From contig CM065802.1 in the NCBI GenBank assembly GCA_033398695.1, positions 153,002,096-153,066,095 on the forward strand: a stretch of 64,000 nucleotides of DNA, written 5' to 3'. The notes beneath the pieces were generated by a model, which was not told the DNA's origin, searched no databases, and saw only the letters and a program-made list of their open reading frames with translations. This DNA comes from Orobanche coerulescens (Eukaryota; Streptophyta; Magnoliopsida; Lamiales; Orobanchaceae). This document shows positions 45,082 to 55,823 of this stretch, in pieces. The position numbers and the translations under genes were made by a program. Each line of letters begins with the position of its first letter. Position 1 is the first letter of the stretch.

Positions 45082-45780
45082 CTCAACCCACTACAGAGGA
45101 CTCATCGGATCTCTTCGTACCTAATCGCAAAGGTGCCGTACATATCATATGCAATGGAGTTTGTGCAAGATTCCACCAAGCCGAAGCAATCACACCTAGA
45201 TGCATCTAAGAGAATAATTAAGAACCTAAAGTCTACCATTAATGTTGGACTGTGGTATCCCAAAGATGACAACTTCGAGCTATCAGATACTCGATGCGGA
45301 TTTCACGATGCAAAATCAATAGGAAGAGCACTAGTGGAACGTGTCAATTCCTAGAACCAGATCGATATCCTGGTTTAGCAAGAAGCGTGTTTCTAACTCT
45401 ATCTCCACTACAGAGTCGTAATACCTAGTCGCAGTAGTCATTGCAGTACGCATCCTATGGATCGACAACAATTAAGGGACTACAATATTATTGCCAACGA
45501 AGTTCCTATATGGTGTGACAACAATAGTGCTATTGCAATAACCAACAATCCGGTTTTGCACTCAAGGACGAAGCACATTGACGTTAAGCACCATTTCATT
45601 CGAGACCACGTGCTTAACAAAAGGGTTAGAGTTGAAAGAGTCACACAGACTACCAAATAGCCGACATCTTCACCAAACCCCGCCGAAGAGAGATTCCTAG
45701 AGCCGAGCAGAGACCTTGGATTACTAGATTGGGAATCTAGTTCAAGCAAGTTGAAGGAAGGACGAACCCCTTAATCACCT
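45082..45780 (+). pseudogene. Copia RNase H (broken)
   Basis: 45133-45354 holds the region after RT (SHLDASKRIIKNLKSTINVG) and part of RNase H. 45457-45660 holds the C-terminal blocks IWCDNNSAIAITNNPV and HSRTKHIDVKHHFIRDHV. The downstream tail reads ADIFTKP-like out of frame. Copia pol ends here. Confidence 0.82.
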
Positions 45781-46271
45781 AAGCCGATGCAAAGTAGAAG
45801 ACGAAGGCGGTCGAAGCAACTTAGTCAGACAGAGTACCAAAGTAGAAGTGAAACTCACCGTAGCAGAGCTGGCCAACAATAACGAATCGGACTCAATAAG
45901 TTCTCTAAACTGATCTCTAATTTTAATCTGCCATATTTATAATATTATTTTGGCTTAAGAAATAGCATTTAAAAATACATTTTATAAGCCAAGTGGCAAT
46001 TTTAAATACACGTGTCACACGCCCACTTAATTAACCTCTACGGTGGCCAATCAGAATCAACCGTCAATTTTTAAATGGGGCCACCGATTCAAATTTGAAA
46101 TTCAAAAGAATATGAAAAGGCGTACCACCGTTTAAACTTATAATAAACTAATCCAAACGTCACTTCATCTTCTTTATAAGGAAGAAAACCCTTTCACTTT
46201 CCTCTTTACGCTTTAAACCCTAAAATTCACAGAGCAAAATACACACTAAATCCTAAAATCTTTTTGCAGAA
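45781..46271 (+). other. Spacer between copia pol and the extra ORF
   Basis: Non-coding. It contains CTTTATAAGGAAG (46170-46182), a possible TATA-like signal about 90 bp before the ATG at 46272. This is compatible with a separate transcript for the extra ORF, but not proven. Confidence 0.4.
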
Positions 46272-46943
46272 ATGGCATCTGTTGACGGAGCAAACTTGAA
46301 GGCGATGAAGGACCAAGTTATCTTTTCCATGGTCGTCGATTTCGAAGGATTACTGGAAGCAAATCTAGACGACTTTGATATGCTCGACTTAATCCGAGCG
46401 ATGAAACTGAACGGAATCTACCCGTTTCTTGAAATCAACCCTCAACACTTGTTCAAAGAAGATGTGGTTGAATTTTACCGCAACGCTTACCTGATTCAGC
46501 ATCAGATTCAGAGCACGGTCGGTGGAGTACAAGTCACCATAGATACAGAGAAGATTCGCTCTGTATTCGGGATGAAAAATCGCGGTTTGGCGGTCGAAGC
46601 ACTCAAACAATCACCCACCGAAACATGGAAGACGATTAAGCTTGAAAATGTCCCTGAGAAGTTGAAGTTTACGGCGAAAAGAAATGAGTTGAAAAGAGTT
46701 TACCGAGTCGCTCTGGACATCACAAATAAAATAGTCATGGGAATGGCAGGAAGCTATGACCAACTATCATCCTCAAAGTTCATGGTGTTGGGTGCGCTAA
46801 TTCAGCGAGAGGAAGTAGATTGGGCCGATTACATTTTTAGGCAACTTGTTCGCGAAGTGAACAAGGTCGAATGGCTCGAGGAAGAGAAGAAGTTCAAGAC
46901 TAAGTTGGCGTTTGGAACGCATCTTAGTTGGTTCTTGGAATGA
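46272..46943 (+). CDS. Copia extra ORF, N-terminal domain
   Basis: 223 codons open from ATG. It reads as an alpha-helical, charged domain (NLKAMKDQVIFSMVVDF, HLFKEDVVEFYRNAYL, EKIRSVFGMKNRGLAVEAL, SSSKFMVLGALIQREEVDW), similar in character to N-terminal domains of plant retroelement accessory proteins placed after pol. Ends at 46943 by stop or frameshift; related sequence continues in other frames. No signal peptide, membrane segment or catalytic motif. In SIRE-type elements an ORF in this position has been called envelope-like, but nothing seen here supports envelope function. Confidence 0.6.
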   Translation: MASVDGANLKAMKDQVIFSMVVDFEGLLEANLDDFDMLDLIRAMKLNGIYPFLEINPQHLFKEDVVEFYRNAYLIQHQIQSTVGGVQVTIDTEKIRSVFGMKNRGLAVEALKQSPTETWKTIKLENVPEKLKFTAKRNELKRVYRVALDITNKIVMGMAGSYDQLSSSKFMVLGALIQREEVDWADYIFRQLVREVNKVEWLEEEKKFKTKLAFGTHLSWFLE

Positions 46944-48660
46944 CGGAGTGGCCAAGGGAAACATTGACCCTTTCCACCCAAACAAGAGGCTTGGTCACAT
47001 GGACCATGATAAGAAAAAGGTTGGAGTCACCGGGAGGGCACCGGATATTGAAGGACTTACTGACTCAAGCTATTGCCCAAGGTACGATCTATCGACTGAC
47101 CAACTCGCACCGAGGTCGGAACTGCAATGAGTCCGAGCATGAGTCCGATGATACACCTATCGCCATCCGTTTCAAGAGAAGGGGACCACCTGAAGGACCT
47201 TCTAACTGCAAATATCACTCCGAACCCTCTCCAAAGAGGCCAAGGAAGCTGCAGCCTGAAGAAGATCACCGAACATCATGCCACCACCGATCCCGCCTCC
47301 ACCCAGACTTGCCTCGCACTGTGCACCGAAACAAGAATTGTACTGCCATTACTCCTCCCGTATACATGACCGAAGAAGAGGAAGCAGTGTCTTGTTATAT
47401 CAATCCTCGGCGCATTACTCATTCAACCTTTTAGAAAATACCACTTTTAATCTTTCCCTAGAACAACTACAGCTTGTCAAGCCACAAGCAGAAAAACATT
47501 CTTTTGTCAATATTTTTAAGGAGTGGAAAACTCTTAGAACCATGTCCTTTTCAAATTTTCAAATTTTTATTGAAACTAGTGGTTGGGATTACCCCAAGCC
47601 ACGAGGATGTTCGACCGATTTTTGCAAGGAGTCGATTTAACCTTACTCCTCCAGGATAACTGGTTCATGTCACACTTTGAGACTAACATGGACCATTTTA
47701 TCCACTCTATAATGTTGAGTGTTTTTTATGGTACTTTTGGAGAAGAGGAGGAAGAGAAAGAAGAAAAGGAGATTAGAATAGAAGAAGTTGATGAAAAGAA
47801 TGAAATTATCAATTTAGTTGAGGAGGATGAAGAAGCAAAAGAAGAACAAGAAGAAAACATACCAGTTGAAAAGGAGACAGAGGAAATTGAAAAAACAGAA
47901 GAAGTGGAAGATGAGGAAGATGAAGAAGAAGGAGAAGAAGTGGAGCAAGAAAAAGAAGAAGAAAGTAAGGAGGATGATGATGTTGATGAAGGAGAGAAGG
48001 AAAAAGATGATGATGCTGATGAAGGAGAGAAGGAAAAAGATGATGCTAAGGATGATGATGATGATGATCATGATGATGGAGGTGAAGGAGGAGCTGGTGT
48101 GGCGGCTGGAGAAGAAAAAGAAGAAGATAAGGAGAAAGAAAAAGAGAAATCTGAAGAAGAAGGAGAAGAAGAAGAAAGAGAAAAGGAGCCAGAGAAGGAG
48201 CCAGAGTCTACCAACGAAGCTGCAGATAGGATTGTTGTGCCTCCCAGACACCCACCTAGATGCAGAGCCGGGCAGAGGACTCAAGGTCGCACCCCAGAGA
48301 AGACTCTATCTCGACCTCCCCGCCGCAGACAGAGCCTGCAATGAGTGGCTCCTTGTCAAGGTTCGGAGAACACTCCCCATCGCCTCGCTTATCTCCTACC
48401 ATGACCGAGCCGATCAAGCGATTGTCGAGACACCATTGGGGAGTCCGCCAACACAGTCACTCCCGACCTTCAACAGATAAATGCCAAAATAGACACCTCG
48501 CAGAGACAGATTCTCACCTCCTCCTCCTACAAATGCAGAATGCCTTTGGCATGTCCGATCGGATGAGCCGCATGGAGCAACAATTAACAACCCTCATTGA
48601 TCTTTGGCAAAAGGGGAAGAGAGGATTCGGGGAAGGGAGAGAATTGAAGTAAGAAAAGCG
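46944..48660 (+). pseudogene. Copia extra ORF, acidic tract and coiled-coil C-terminus (broken)
   Basis: 47583-48344 (253 codons) contains a very long Glu/Lys/Asp tract (about 47730-48200, e.g. EEEEKEEKEIRIEE), a direct duplication of VDEGEKEKDDDADEGEKEKD type, and a basic, proline-rich end (PPRHPPRCRAGQR). 48530-48652 reads MQNAFGMSDRMSRMEQQLTTL, a probable short coiled coil. The antisense Phe/Ile-rich ORF at 48284-47814 is a shadow. The acidic tract may act as a chaperone-like or nuclear-interaction segment, but that is a guess. Confidence 0.55.
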
Positions 48661-49464
48661 GGATGTCCCCGGCTTGAAGGACCCTCTAGCCTTAAAAGGA
48701 AGGAACCAGTAGATTCGAAGACAAGGTGACGGCTGAAGGAAGCGCAGAAGGACCAGAGGCGGCTTCGAACCTACTCTTGAGTGGGAAGGTCCAGCCGTGG
48801 TATGTGGAAGATTTTTGCCCACTTGAAGCTATTGAAATATGGGAGCCGCTAGGAAGAAGTTCATCGAGACTTTTATGTCCTGGGAACTTCTTCAGATGAC
48901 AAACTCTCCCCACGTGAGATTTTCATCAACTGGATGGAAGCAGCTCATCCCAAGCTTTGGGCTATTCTAAAGAAGCATGCAAAAGAACAAAAAGCTTTTC
49001 CCATGATCCCTAAATTCGTAGTCAAGAAGCACCACCCGCATGGATGGTGAACTTGATGAACTACAACTACAGGAGGAAATCAAGCGAGTCCGCCTTGAAA
49101 ACAAATTCAGATCGCAGAGGAGCAGACTTCGGCTCTAGTGGTGAAAAGGAAGTATGGCCTTGCTCCGGTCAAGGTAAGACCCATTGGAGCCAAACCATTC
49201 GGACTCGCCAAGCACTGCTCTGAGAGGCGAGAGGAAGAGGCAGATGATCTTTTATATATTTTCTTACTTGTAATTTATTTTCTGTACTTAAACATTCTTG
49301 TATAATTTCTATGATAAGTCAGAAAACTTTATGAACAGTCTGTTGAATGACAATTTTCCTGTTGTCTCAATATTAGACTGATTTCAGTTTTGTCTTGCAC
49401 TTAAGTGCAGACTTGGCCATTTGATTTCTTACTTAGTTTTGCCATCATCAAAATAGGGGGAATT
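48661..49464 (+). other. Copia 3' untranslated region and polypurine tract
   Basis: Degraded tail of the extra ORF up to about 49240, then non-coding DNA and the purine tract (AATAGGGGGAATT, ending at 49464). Confidence 0.6.
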
Positions 49465-50866
49465 TGTTAGGAATACTTGTTAGATTTTGATGATGTCATT
49501 AATTTAAAATCAAATGTTTATTTATTGGCAAAATGTAAGGAAGAACCAAATGAGTATCTTCCATAGGCCAAAATGTGTTAAGTATAAAATTGGCAAAATG
49601 TAAAGAAGAACCAAATGAGTGTCTTCTATAGGCCAAAGTTAGTTAGCCGAAATCGGCTAAGTACTAAAGTACATCTAGTCTATCGAGAAGTACAAACCGA
49701 CTCCAATCGAGTAGCCCCAGTCAACTAAAAATTGTCGAGTAGTTTGACCAGATCGGCAATGAGAACCTCGGGAAGTCACCCGACTGCACAAGTCTCAAAC
49801 AAGATAATCTGAGACGACCTACCTGCAGAGAAGTAAGCCGCACATCATCTACTCAACTACAAACTAGTACTCCAAGTCCACGTCGGCATGCTTTGAAAAG
49901 TCAAATATTACGGAAAGCTCACATGCAACGTGAAGAGACAAATTGGAGTGATTCCCGCAAGAGATATGATTTATTTAAATCATCCCGACCCACCGTGAAA
50001 GACTTTAATCCTTTTATACTCAAAAGATTCGCGCTCACATGCGTAAGTCATCACAACGGTCGGAAGATGAAATTAAATAATGGGAATCCACCTTGCAACG
50101 CTCGAAAAGATTAAACAATGAAGTCTCTCTCCAACGGACGGATTTGTTCGATTTGCAACGGCTACAAGGAAGAAGCTCGAGAGATCGTGATCTATATATA
50201 TCCAGAGATTTGAAACCGAGCAACTACCTGCGAACTTATACTCTAAGCGATCAAAGCAAACAAAGCAATCCTAAGCAAACAAATAGCATCGAGAAAAAGA
50301 GCAGATCCAAAAGTTCATATTCAAGGAAGCTCTTTAGTTGGAGAAGACAAACACTCTTGTCTTTAAATCTTGAGTCAGGGGTACTTCACTGGTTGAAGTA
50401 GCGGTAGAAGGCATCCGAGGATCGAGGATCAAGAGGTGCAAGGCGATCAAGTTTGTGTACAACGGCACGGAATTCCACCGGTTGGAAGTCATGTAGTGTG
50501 TAGTGAATCACCGTAATATTTATCACTGGTTGAGAATTATAGTGAATTCATCTCCAACTGGTTTGGAGAAAAGTGGATTAGTAGAGGATTACCCCACCTC
50601 TGAGACCACTATAAACTGCCTGTGTCATTTACTATTTTACTGCATCATACTCTAACTGCTGCATCCATTGTTAAGTGTTTCATTAAGTTAATTTATATTT
50701 GTCATCAGCTGACTTCCGCACATATCCAAGAACAAACGACTCCTAGTCATTTGTTTGATCATCAGCTGAAGAAACTCACTCTTCGAGAAAAAGAGTTCAA
50801 GAGTTTCTACAAGTCTATTCACCCCCCCCCCCTCTAGACTTGTTTCTGGACGACTTGTGACCTACA
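49465..50866 (+). repeat. 3' LTR of the nested copia
   Basis: 1402 bp. Compared with the 5' LTR it is close to identical apart from CHG-type differences and a C12 run at 50821-50832 near its end. Confidence 0.95.
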
Positions 50867-50871
50867 AATTT

Positions 50872-51879
50872 GCCGACGGGTGTCGTGTCAACCAATCCCC
50901 TGATATCAATACAATCATAAAGAGGCCAAGTCCCGAAATGATACACACATTCGTACACAACAGATAACATTAATCTCATTGATTAGTACAAGTATAAAAC
51001 TTGCCTCGATATCAATACAACGAACTGTTACCAATTCAGTTGGTTTCGTCTTACGAGTTCCTCAGTCCTGACCAAGCTAATTACGAACTCTTCAACCTCA
51101 ACCGCAACACAACAGTCATAATCTATGATCAAACATCATATCTTATTATAAAACGAAGGATTAATAATCAATAGGTTCGATAACGACCAATATTAACACC
51201 ACCAAAACACAAACTCAACCGTTTCACCATATCTCGACTAATCACAGTTTGAACAATCCAACTCAGACACTTACAAATCCTGTCCACAATACGAGTCGAA
51301 ATATGATGATCATACCAGCAACCAATTCGGACCAATAATAAGGGTCTAAATGTTCCAACTCAATTCTTAAATACGAATTGACAAGGTTCCCCTCTCGTAG
51401 ATCCATCGTTAAAATTTACTTATGACCGTCCTCAATTCGAATCATCCGACTGGTTCAAAACAATAGATAATCATATTAAAAAGGTTATCCAACAATCCAA
51501 TGACTTGAATATTTGCTCCATACGTATAGGCTTCCAAATTCAGGGATGAATAATAGTCTCATCAAACTCATAATCACATTCGTATTCCTATACGAATATT
51601 ATTTCACACACATAATTTAGCTCTAGATATGAATGTGCCATATTCATTTTCAAAACATCAACACTTCTTAAAAATTTTCATCACCTCGTATAATTCAAGA
51701 GTTCTTCAAGAACATGAAATATCCGAAATCACGTTCAGAACAACATATCCGAGGTATATATTTCCATGTTACCATTTTCTTCATCATATGAAGAAGATCT
51801 CAATAATCATATCAACATCCGAATTCTCTTATTACAATACCAATAAATCTCGTATAACATTATCACATGATAACATAAT
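50872..51879 (-). mobile_element. Element C internal segment resembling the middle of LTR A/B
   Basis: Non-coding. Blocks such as ACTTGCCTCGATA and TACGAGTTCCTCAGTCC match the region of LTR B around 8830-8900. Also present at 57217-58224 in unit 2. It appears to be a displaced piece of a TAGCG-family LTR. Confidence 0.7.
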
Positions 51880-53338
51880 TGTAACACCCCCAGATCCTCC
51901 TGGGAATATTACACGCCGTAAACCCTCCTCACAAGGATTCACCAGGCTAAGCACAATTTTCCACGTCATTTCAAAAATGCCAAAAAGACTGATGACGGTA
52001 ATATTTTTCAAATATATAAAAAAAAATTATTTTCCAAATACTGTCATAAAAATACCGTCAAAACGATCAAGGCCAAAATGCCAAAAACTCAGTTTAGGGA
52101 ATCGGTTTTACAAAATAAAATTCAGTTGGTAAAATACCAAAAGCCATTTCAAAATACTCACGCAGCGGATAAAAGTACAGTCCAATTTATGCATTTTCAT
52201 TGAAATAAGATGAACATCAAAATACACGATTTCCAACATACTTCCTCCGAAGTAGTAATCCTTAAGAAAGGAAAAAAAAATGAACCACTATCAAAGGGAT
52301 ACGAGGACTACCATGTATGGACGAACCACGAAGAAGAATAATTTGAACGCCATTCCAAGAATCATCGAAAACTTCAAGAACAATACTTAAATCCGAGCTC
52401 TCCATCTTAATCTTGTTTGAGAGAATCATCTCTCAATGTTTAGGAACTTCAAGTACTTCCCAAGGTTCTCTCTATTGACTGAGGGAAGGAGAATGGACAA
52501 AATGCCTCTCAGCACTCGTCTATCCTCTCTATAAAACACATCACTAGCGCGCGCTAGACCTTATATTTAGCGTGCGCTACATGACTAGCGTGCGCTATCC
52601 TTCCTTGATAGCGTGCGCTATCGGGCAGTCCAGAAGCTACTACATTGCTTCGAAATTCATCTAACGTACGTAATGCCATGCATTAGCGTACGCTAACAGG
52701 CGTTGACTTGATACAGTATTGTGCCCCCACATGCCGAAAGCATCCGCGATTATCGGGATTCCTTTGAACGATATGGAATTAGCGTGCACTAATCATACGG
52801 TTTTAGCGTGCGCTAGCTCTACACGACAAGCACTCGTTGACCTTATCTGGACACGCGTCGAACATGGCCGGGTCCACCCGCCGAAAGCTAAGATTCTATT
52901 ATTGGCGATCTGGTGTTAGCGTGCGCTAACCAACATGCGTTAGCGTGCGCTAACTGAATATAAAAATCAACCTGGGCCTACCTGTCGGCCACCTTCCGAA
53001 ACTAACCCAGCAAGTCGTTACGTACGTTAGGGGTCCTCCTTAGCGTACGTAACCGAATCTCTTAGCGTGCGCTAAGTATGCACCGTAGCGTACGCTAAGT
53101 ATATGTCTTAGTGCGCGCTAGGCATACCTTGTAGCGTGCGCTAACGTAGGTGTACTTAGCCATTTTCCGCTATTCTCTACCAACATCTCGACATACCAAA
53201 CGATCATACGGCACAATGAATATATATACGCATTTAGGAACATTGTCATACGTTCACATCATCCTCAAGCACAATTATCCATCAACGACATCCAACAAAT
53301 AAACGAAAAAGAATATATCCGAAAAATCAGGTATTACA
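51880..53338 (-). repeat. LTR D, unit 1 (short TAGCG-family LTR)
   Basis: 1459 bp, TGTAATACC... to ...GGGGGTGTTACA on the minus strand. It holds about 16 TAGCG palindromes (52543-53143), a TATA (TTTTATAGA, 52528-52536) and end blocks homologous to B, but lacks the roughly 2 kb middle found in B. Repeated in unit 2 as 58225-59680. Confidence 0.85.
52543..53143 (-). promoter_or_regulatory. TAGCG palindrome array in LTR D, unit 1
   Basis: Six consecutive centres at about 53023.5, 53046.5, 53068.5, 53091.5, 53114.5 and 53137.5 (spacing 23, 22, 23, 23, 23). A second group lies at 52543-52620. It sits on the upstream side of the LTR D TATA on the minus strand. Confidence 0.85.
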
Positions 53339-53850
53339 CTCTACCCCCATTAAAAATAAGTTTCGTCCTCGAAACTTGCAATCACTCGCACATACAACAT
53401 TTCAACGGAAATTCAAATTCACTAAGAATTATCGAATAATCCGAACAACATACTTACAAGTCTGTGAAGTCGAAGATCTCCCGTGATACTAGCATGCGAC
53501 TTCTAAACAAAGTCTCGACATAATACCGATACACACCAATATCGCAATTAGCAATTTAACAAAATCTCAAGGAAGAGTTCACGTCCGTGACCACGGCCAC
53601 GTTTCTTCCTACTTTCAGCCAACATTCTGAAGGGCACACACGTGCGTAAGTATAATCCAAATCGCACAATCTCGAAGTGACCAATTCCCAAGAATACTAA
53701 GCTATAAACGAAACGATTAAGAAAAATACGAGAAGAGCGAGAGGACTTACAAGTACCGGTCGCACTGTGATGATGGCAGAGTAGTGATACTCTGGGCAAA
53801 TGACGACTCAATCGACCCAAAAGACCGACAACCTAGGTATCCATAAACCT
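53339..53850 (-). mobile_element. Short internal stretch between LTR D and the C primer site
   Basis: On the minus strand it runs from the primer site at 53864 to a TTTCGAGGACGAAACTT block and purine tract (AATGGGGGTAGAG) just before LTR D. So a 5'-type LTR (C), a primer site, about 500 bp and a purine tract are followed by a different LTR (D). Non-coding; 53820-53548 is a spurious ORF. Confidence 0.75.
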
Positions 53851-53864
53851 AAGCTCTGATACCA
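53851..53864 (-). other. Primer binding site next to LTR C2
   Basis: TGGTATCAGAGCTT on the minus strand, five bases from LTR C2. The same site is at 60192-60205 next to LTR C3. Confidence 0.92.
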
Positions 53865-53869
53865 TATTC

Positions 53870-55823
53870 TGTAACACCCCCAAGTTATTTAGGGTATATT
53901 ACAGCGCCGTGAGCCCCGCCGTGGGACCCACAAGGCTAAACATACGCGGAACTATAAACTTGACCGAGAAGGTCTACATACAATGGAAAGAAAGACGATA
54001 CAAATGGTATTCAAAACCATAACCAATGAAACCATATACATCACTGCACAAATCAATACCTCGGCAACACAAGCCGGAACATCAAGGAAACTGAAATACA
54101 ATACTCGAGTATATAATAATCCATTCCAAGACAACAACACCGAATGGAGGAATCCAAGAAAATAACCGAGACAAGACACAGATCACACCCCCATCATCTT
54201 CATGCCGACCTGCACTCCGCCGTCCGCTCTCCCGGAACTGAAATACATGAAACGTATTTCCCATAAAGGGGTTAGTCGTCGAATAGCTAGTGCAAGTATA
54301 ACAGAATGAAACACAATAATCCTCGACAATAAAGTAAATGTAATCCGTCAATTCATCAATTCAAGACTAGTATTCCGGAATAACTAAAATCTCATGACGT
54401 ATGTGAATGCCGTAGAAACGGTTCGTTCACATCATACGCCGTTACATGTAGGAATGCCGTCAAAACGGTTCATTCATTACATGCCAACAATACATATATG
54501 AATGCCGTAAAAATGGTTCGTTCATAATATGCCATCAATATATCTATGAATGCCGTAAAAACGGTTCGTTCATATCATGCCATCAATACCTCTTACTTTC
54601 AAAGTCGAGAACGTACAATCATAAATGTATACTTGCCTTTGAGACATCGACAAATCGAATGGAGGGAAGGTATGAGTTCGGTAGGTCCAAGAACGCGCTT
54701 CCGGCACCTAAACGATTCGCAAGGAAATGACAATTAATTATCCATACTCAAATTACACGAAGAGACTCCCGAAACTCGTCTACGATTCAAGAAAATACAC
54801 GGGTGAACAACTAAAGGTTGGGAAATCGCCCAAACTCCCACAAGTTCGAAAACGGCACAATCCAACCCGTAAAATCGTAAGAAAAACACGCATACGGCAT
54901 AGATATATCATAATCTCAAGGTTCTCAAGCTTCAAATCGGATAAATCGGACGAATCTACGAAAACCCCCAAAATCCAACACAATATTCAAAGTGTTCTTG
55001 AATAATCTTTCAATAATCCGATGAATACTCAAACGTGTCCATAATCATGCGTATATCACGTCATACACCATGATTTTAACATCCAAAACATCATTACCCA
55101 ATACAAAATCGAAATCCAAGATGTTGAAGAAATTACCTCTTGAAGATCCAAGCACTATGATTCGAAGAGTACGCGATAGATCGATGATCCGAGCTTCACA
55201 ATCGAAAAGAGATGAAGAGAAATCACACACTCAAGTGATAGGTGAAGAAACTTCTCCCTCTCAAGCCTCCTCTCTCGTGCCCAAGTGAAGAAATGGGGAA
55301 AAAATGAGGTGATCCGCTCAAGAAAACGCAGATATAGGGTTGACTGTCATGTGTGCTGCGGCTCAGTAGAAGTGTGCCGCGGCACAGGCCCAAAATTGCT
55401 CCCAGGGCTCGGCCGTGCGCCGCGGCTCAGCCGAAGTGTGCCGCGGCACAGGGTACAGACGGTTTTGGCCGAATCTGGAAAATGAGAGTGACTTAGCTAT
55501 TTCGACCATAACTCCCTCGTCTGGACTCCGATTTACTCATAGTTTGAACCATTGGAAAGCTAACTCGATACTTTATAATATTGCAAAGATTCAGAATTTT
55601 TGGAGTTTCCAAAAATTAATGGTGATTTAACAAAGTCAAACTCATACGTGGAAAAGTCGCTAAAGAACACGGGATTCAACAGAACGATACCGAAACGAAC
55701 TCGGATGACAAAAAGTGTAGAATTAATCATTCTCAGGATGACGAAACGGTCCCAAGCAAGTCGTCAAAATGGACTTTCGCCAACAAAGAAAAATTACCAG
55801 AAATCGAATTCGCGGATATTACA
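53870..55823 (-). repeat. LTR C2 (middle, recombinant)
   Basis: 1954 bp. From 53870 to about 55060 its diagnostic bases match LTR C3; from about 55356 to 55823 they match LTR C1. The palindrome set is at 55353-55449 (centres 55358.5, 55379.5, 55422.5, 55443.5) with a TATA at 55328-55339. Confidence 0.9.

Larger units (their letters stand above)
39014..50866 (+). mobile_element. Ty1/copia retrotransposon of SIRE-like layout, nested in element C
   Basis: 11,853 bp: 5' LTR 39014-40406 (1393 bp), internal 40407-49464, 3' LTR 49465-50866 (1402 bp); LTRs begin TGTTAGGAATAC and end GACCTACA. Primer site TGGTATCGAGAGG starts at 40409 and a purine tract (AATAGGGGGAATT) ends at 49464. Internal order is gag, protease, integrase, RT, RNase H, then a large extra ORF region (46272-48660). 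Length, order and the extra ORF fit the SIRE/Maximus group. Frames are broken by many small indels, though the LTRs are otherwise nearly identical. Confidence 0.9.

Noticed and set aside
47814..48284. Minus-strand Phe/Ile-rich ORF that looks like a membrane protein
   Set aside because: It is the antisense of the Glu/Lys/Asp-rich tract in the copia extra ORF.
51629..52132. 167-codon plus-strand ORF in element C
   Set aside because: It crosses the LTR D boundary, and its unit 2 counterpart is shorter because of a small indel, so it is not a conserved gene.
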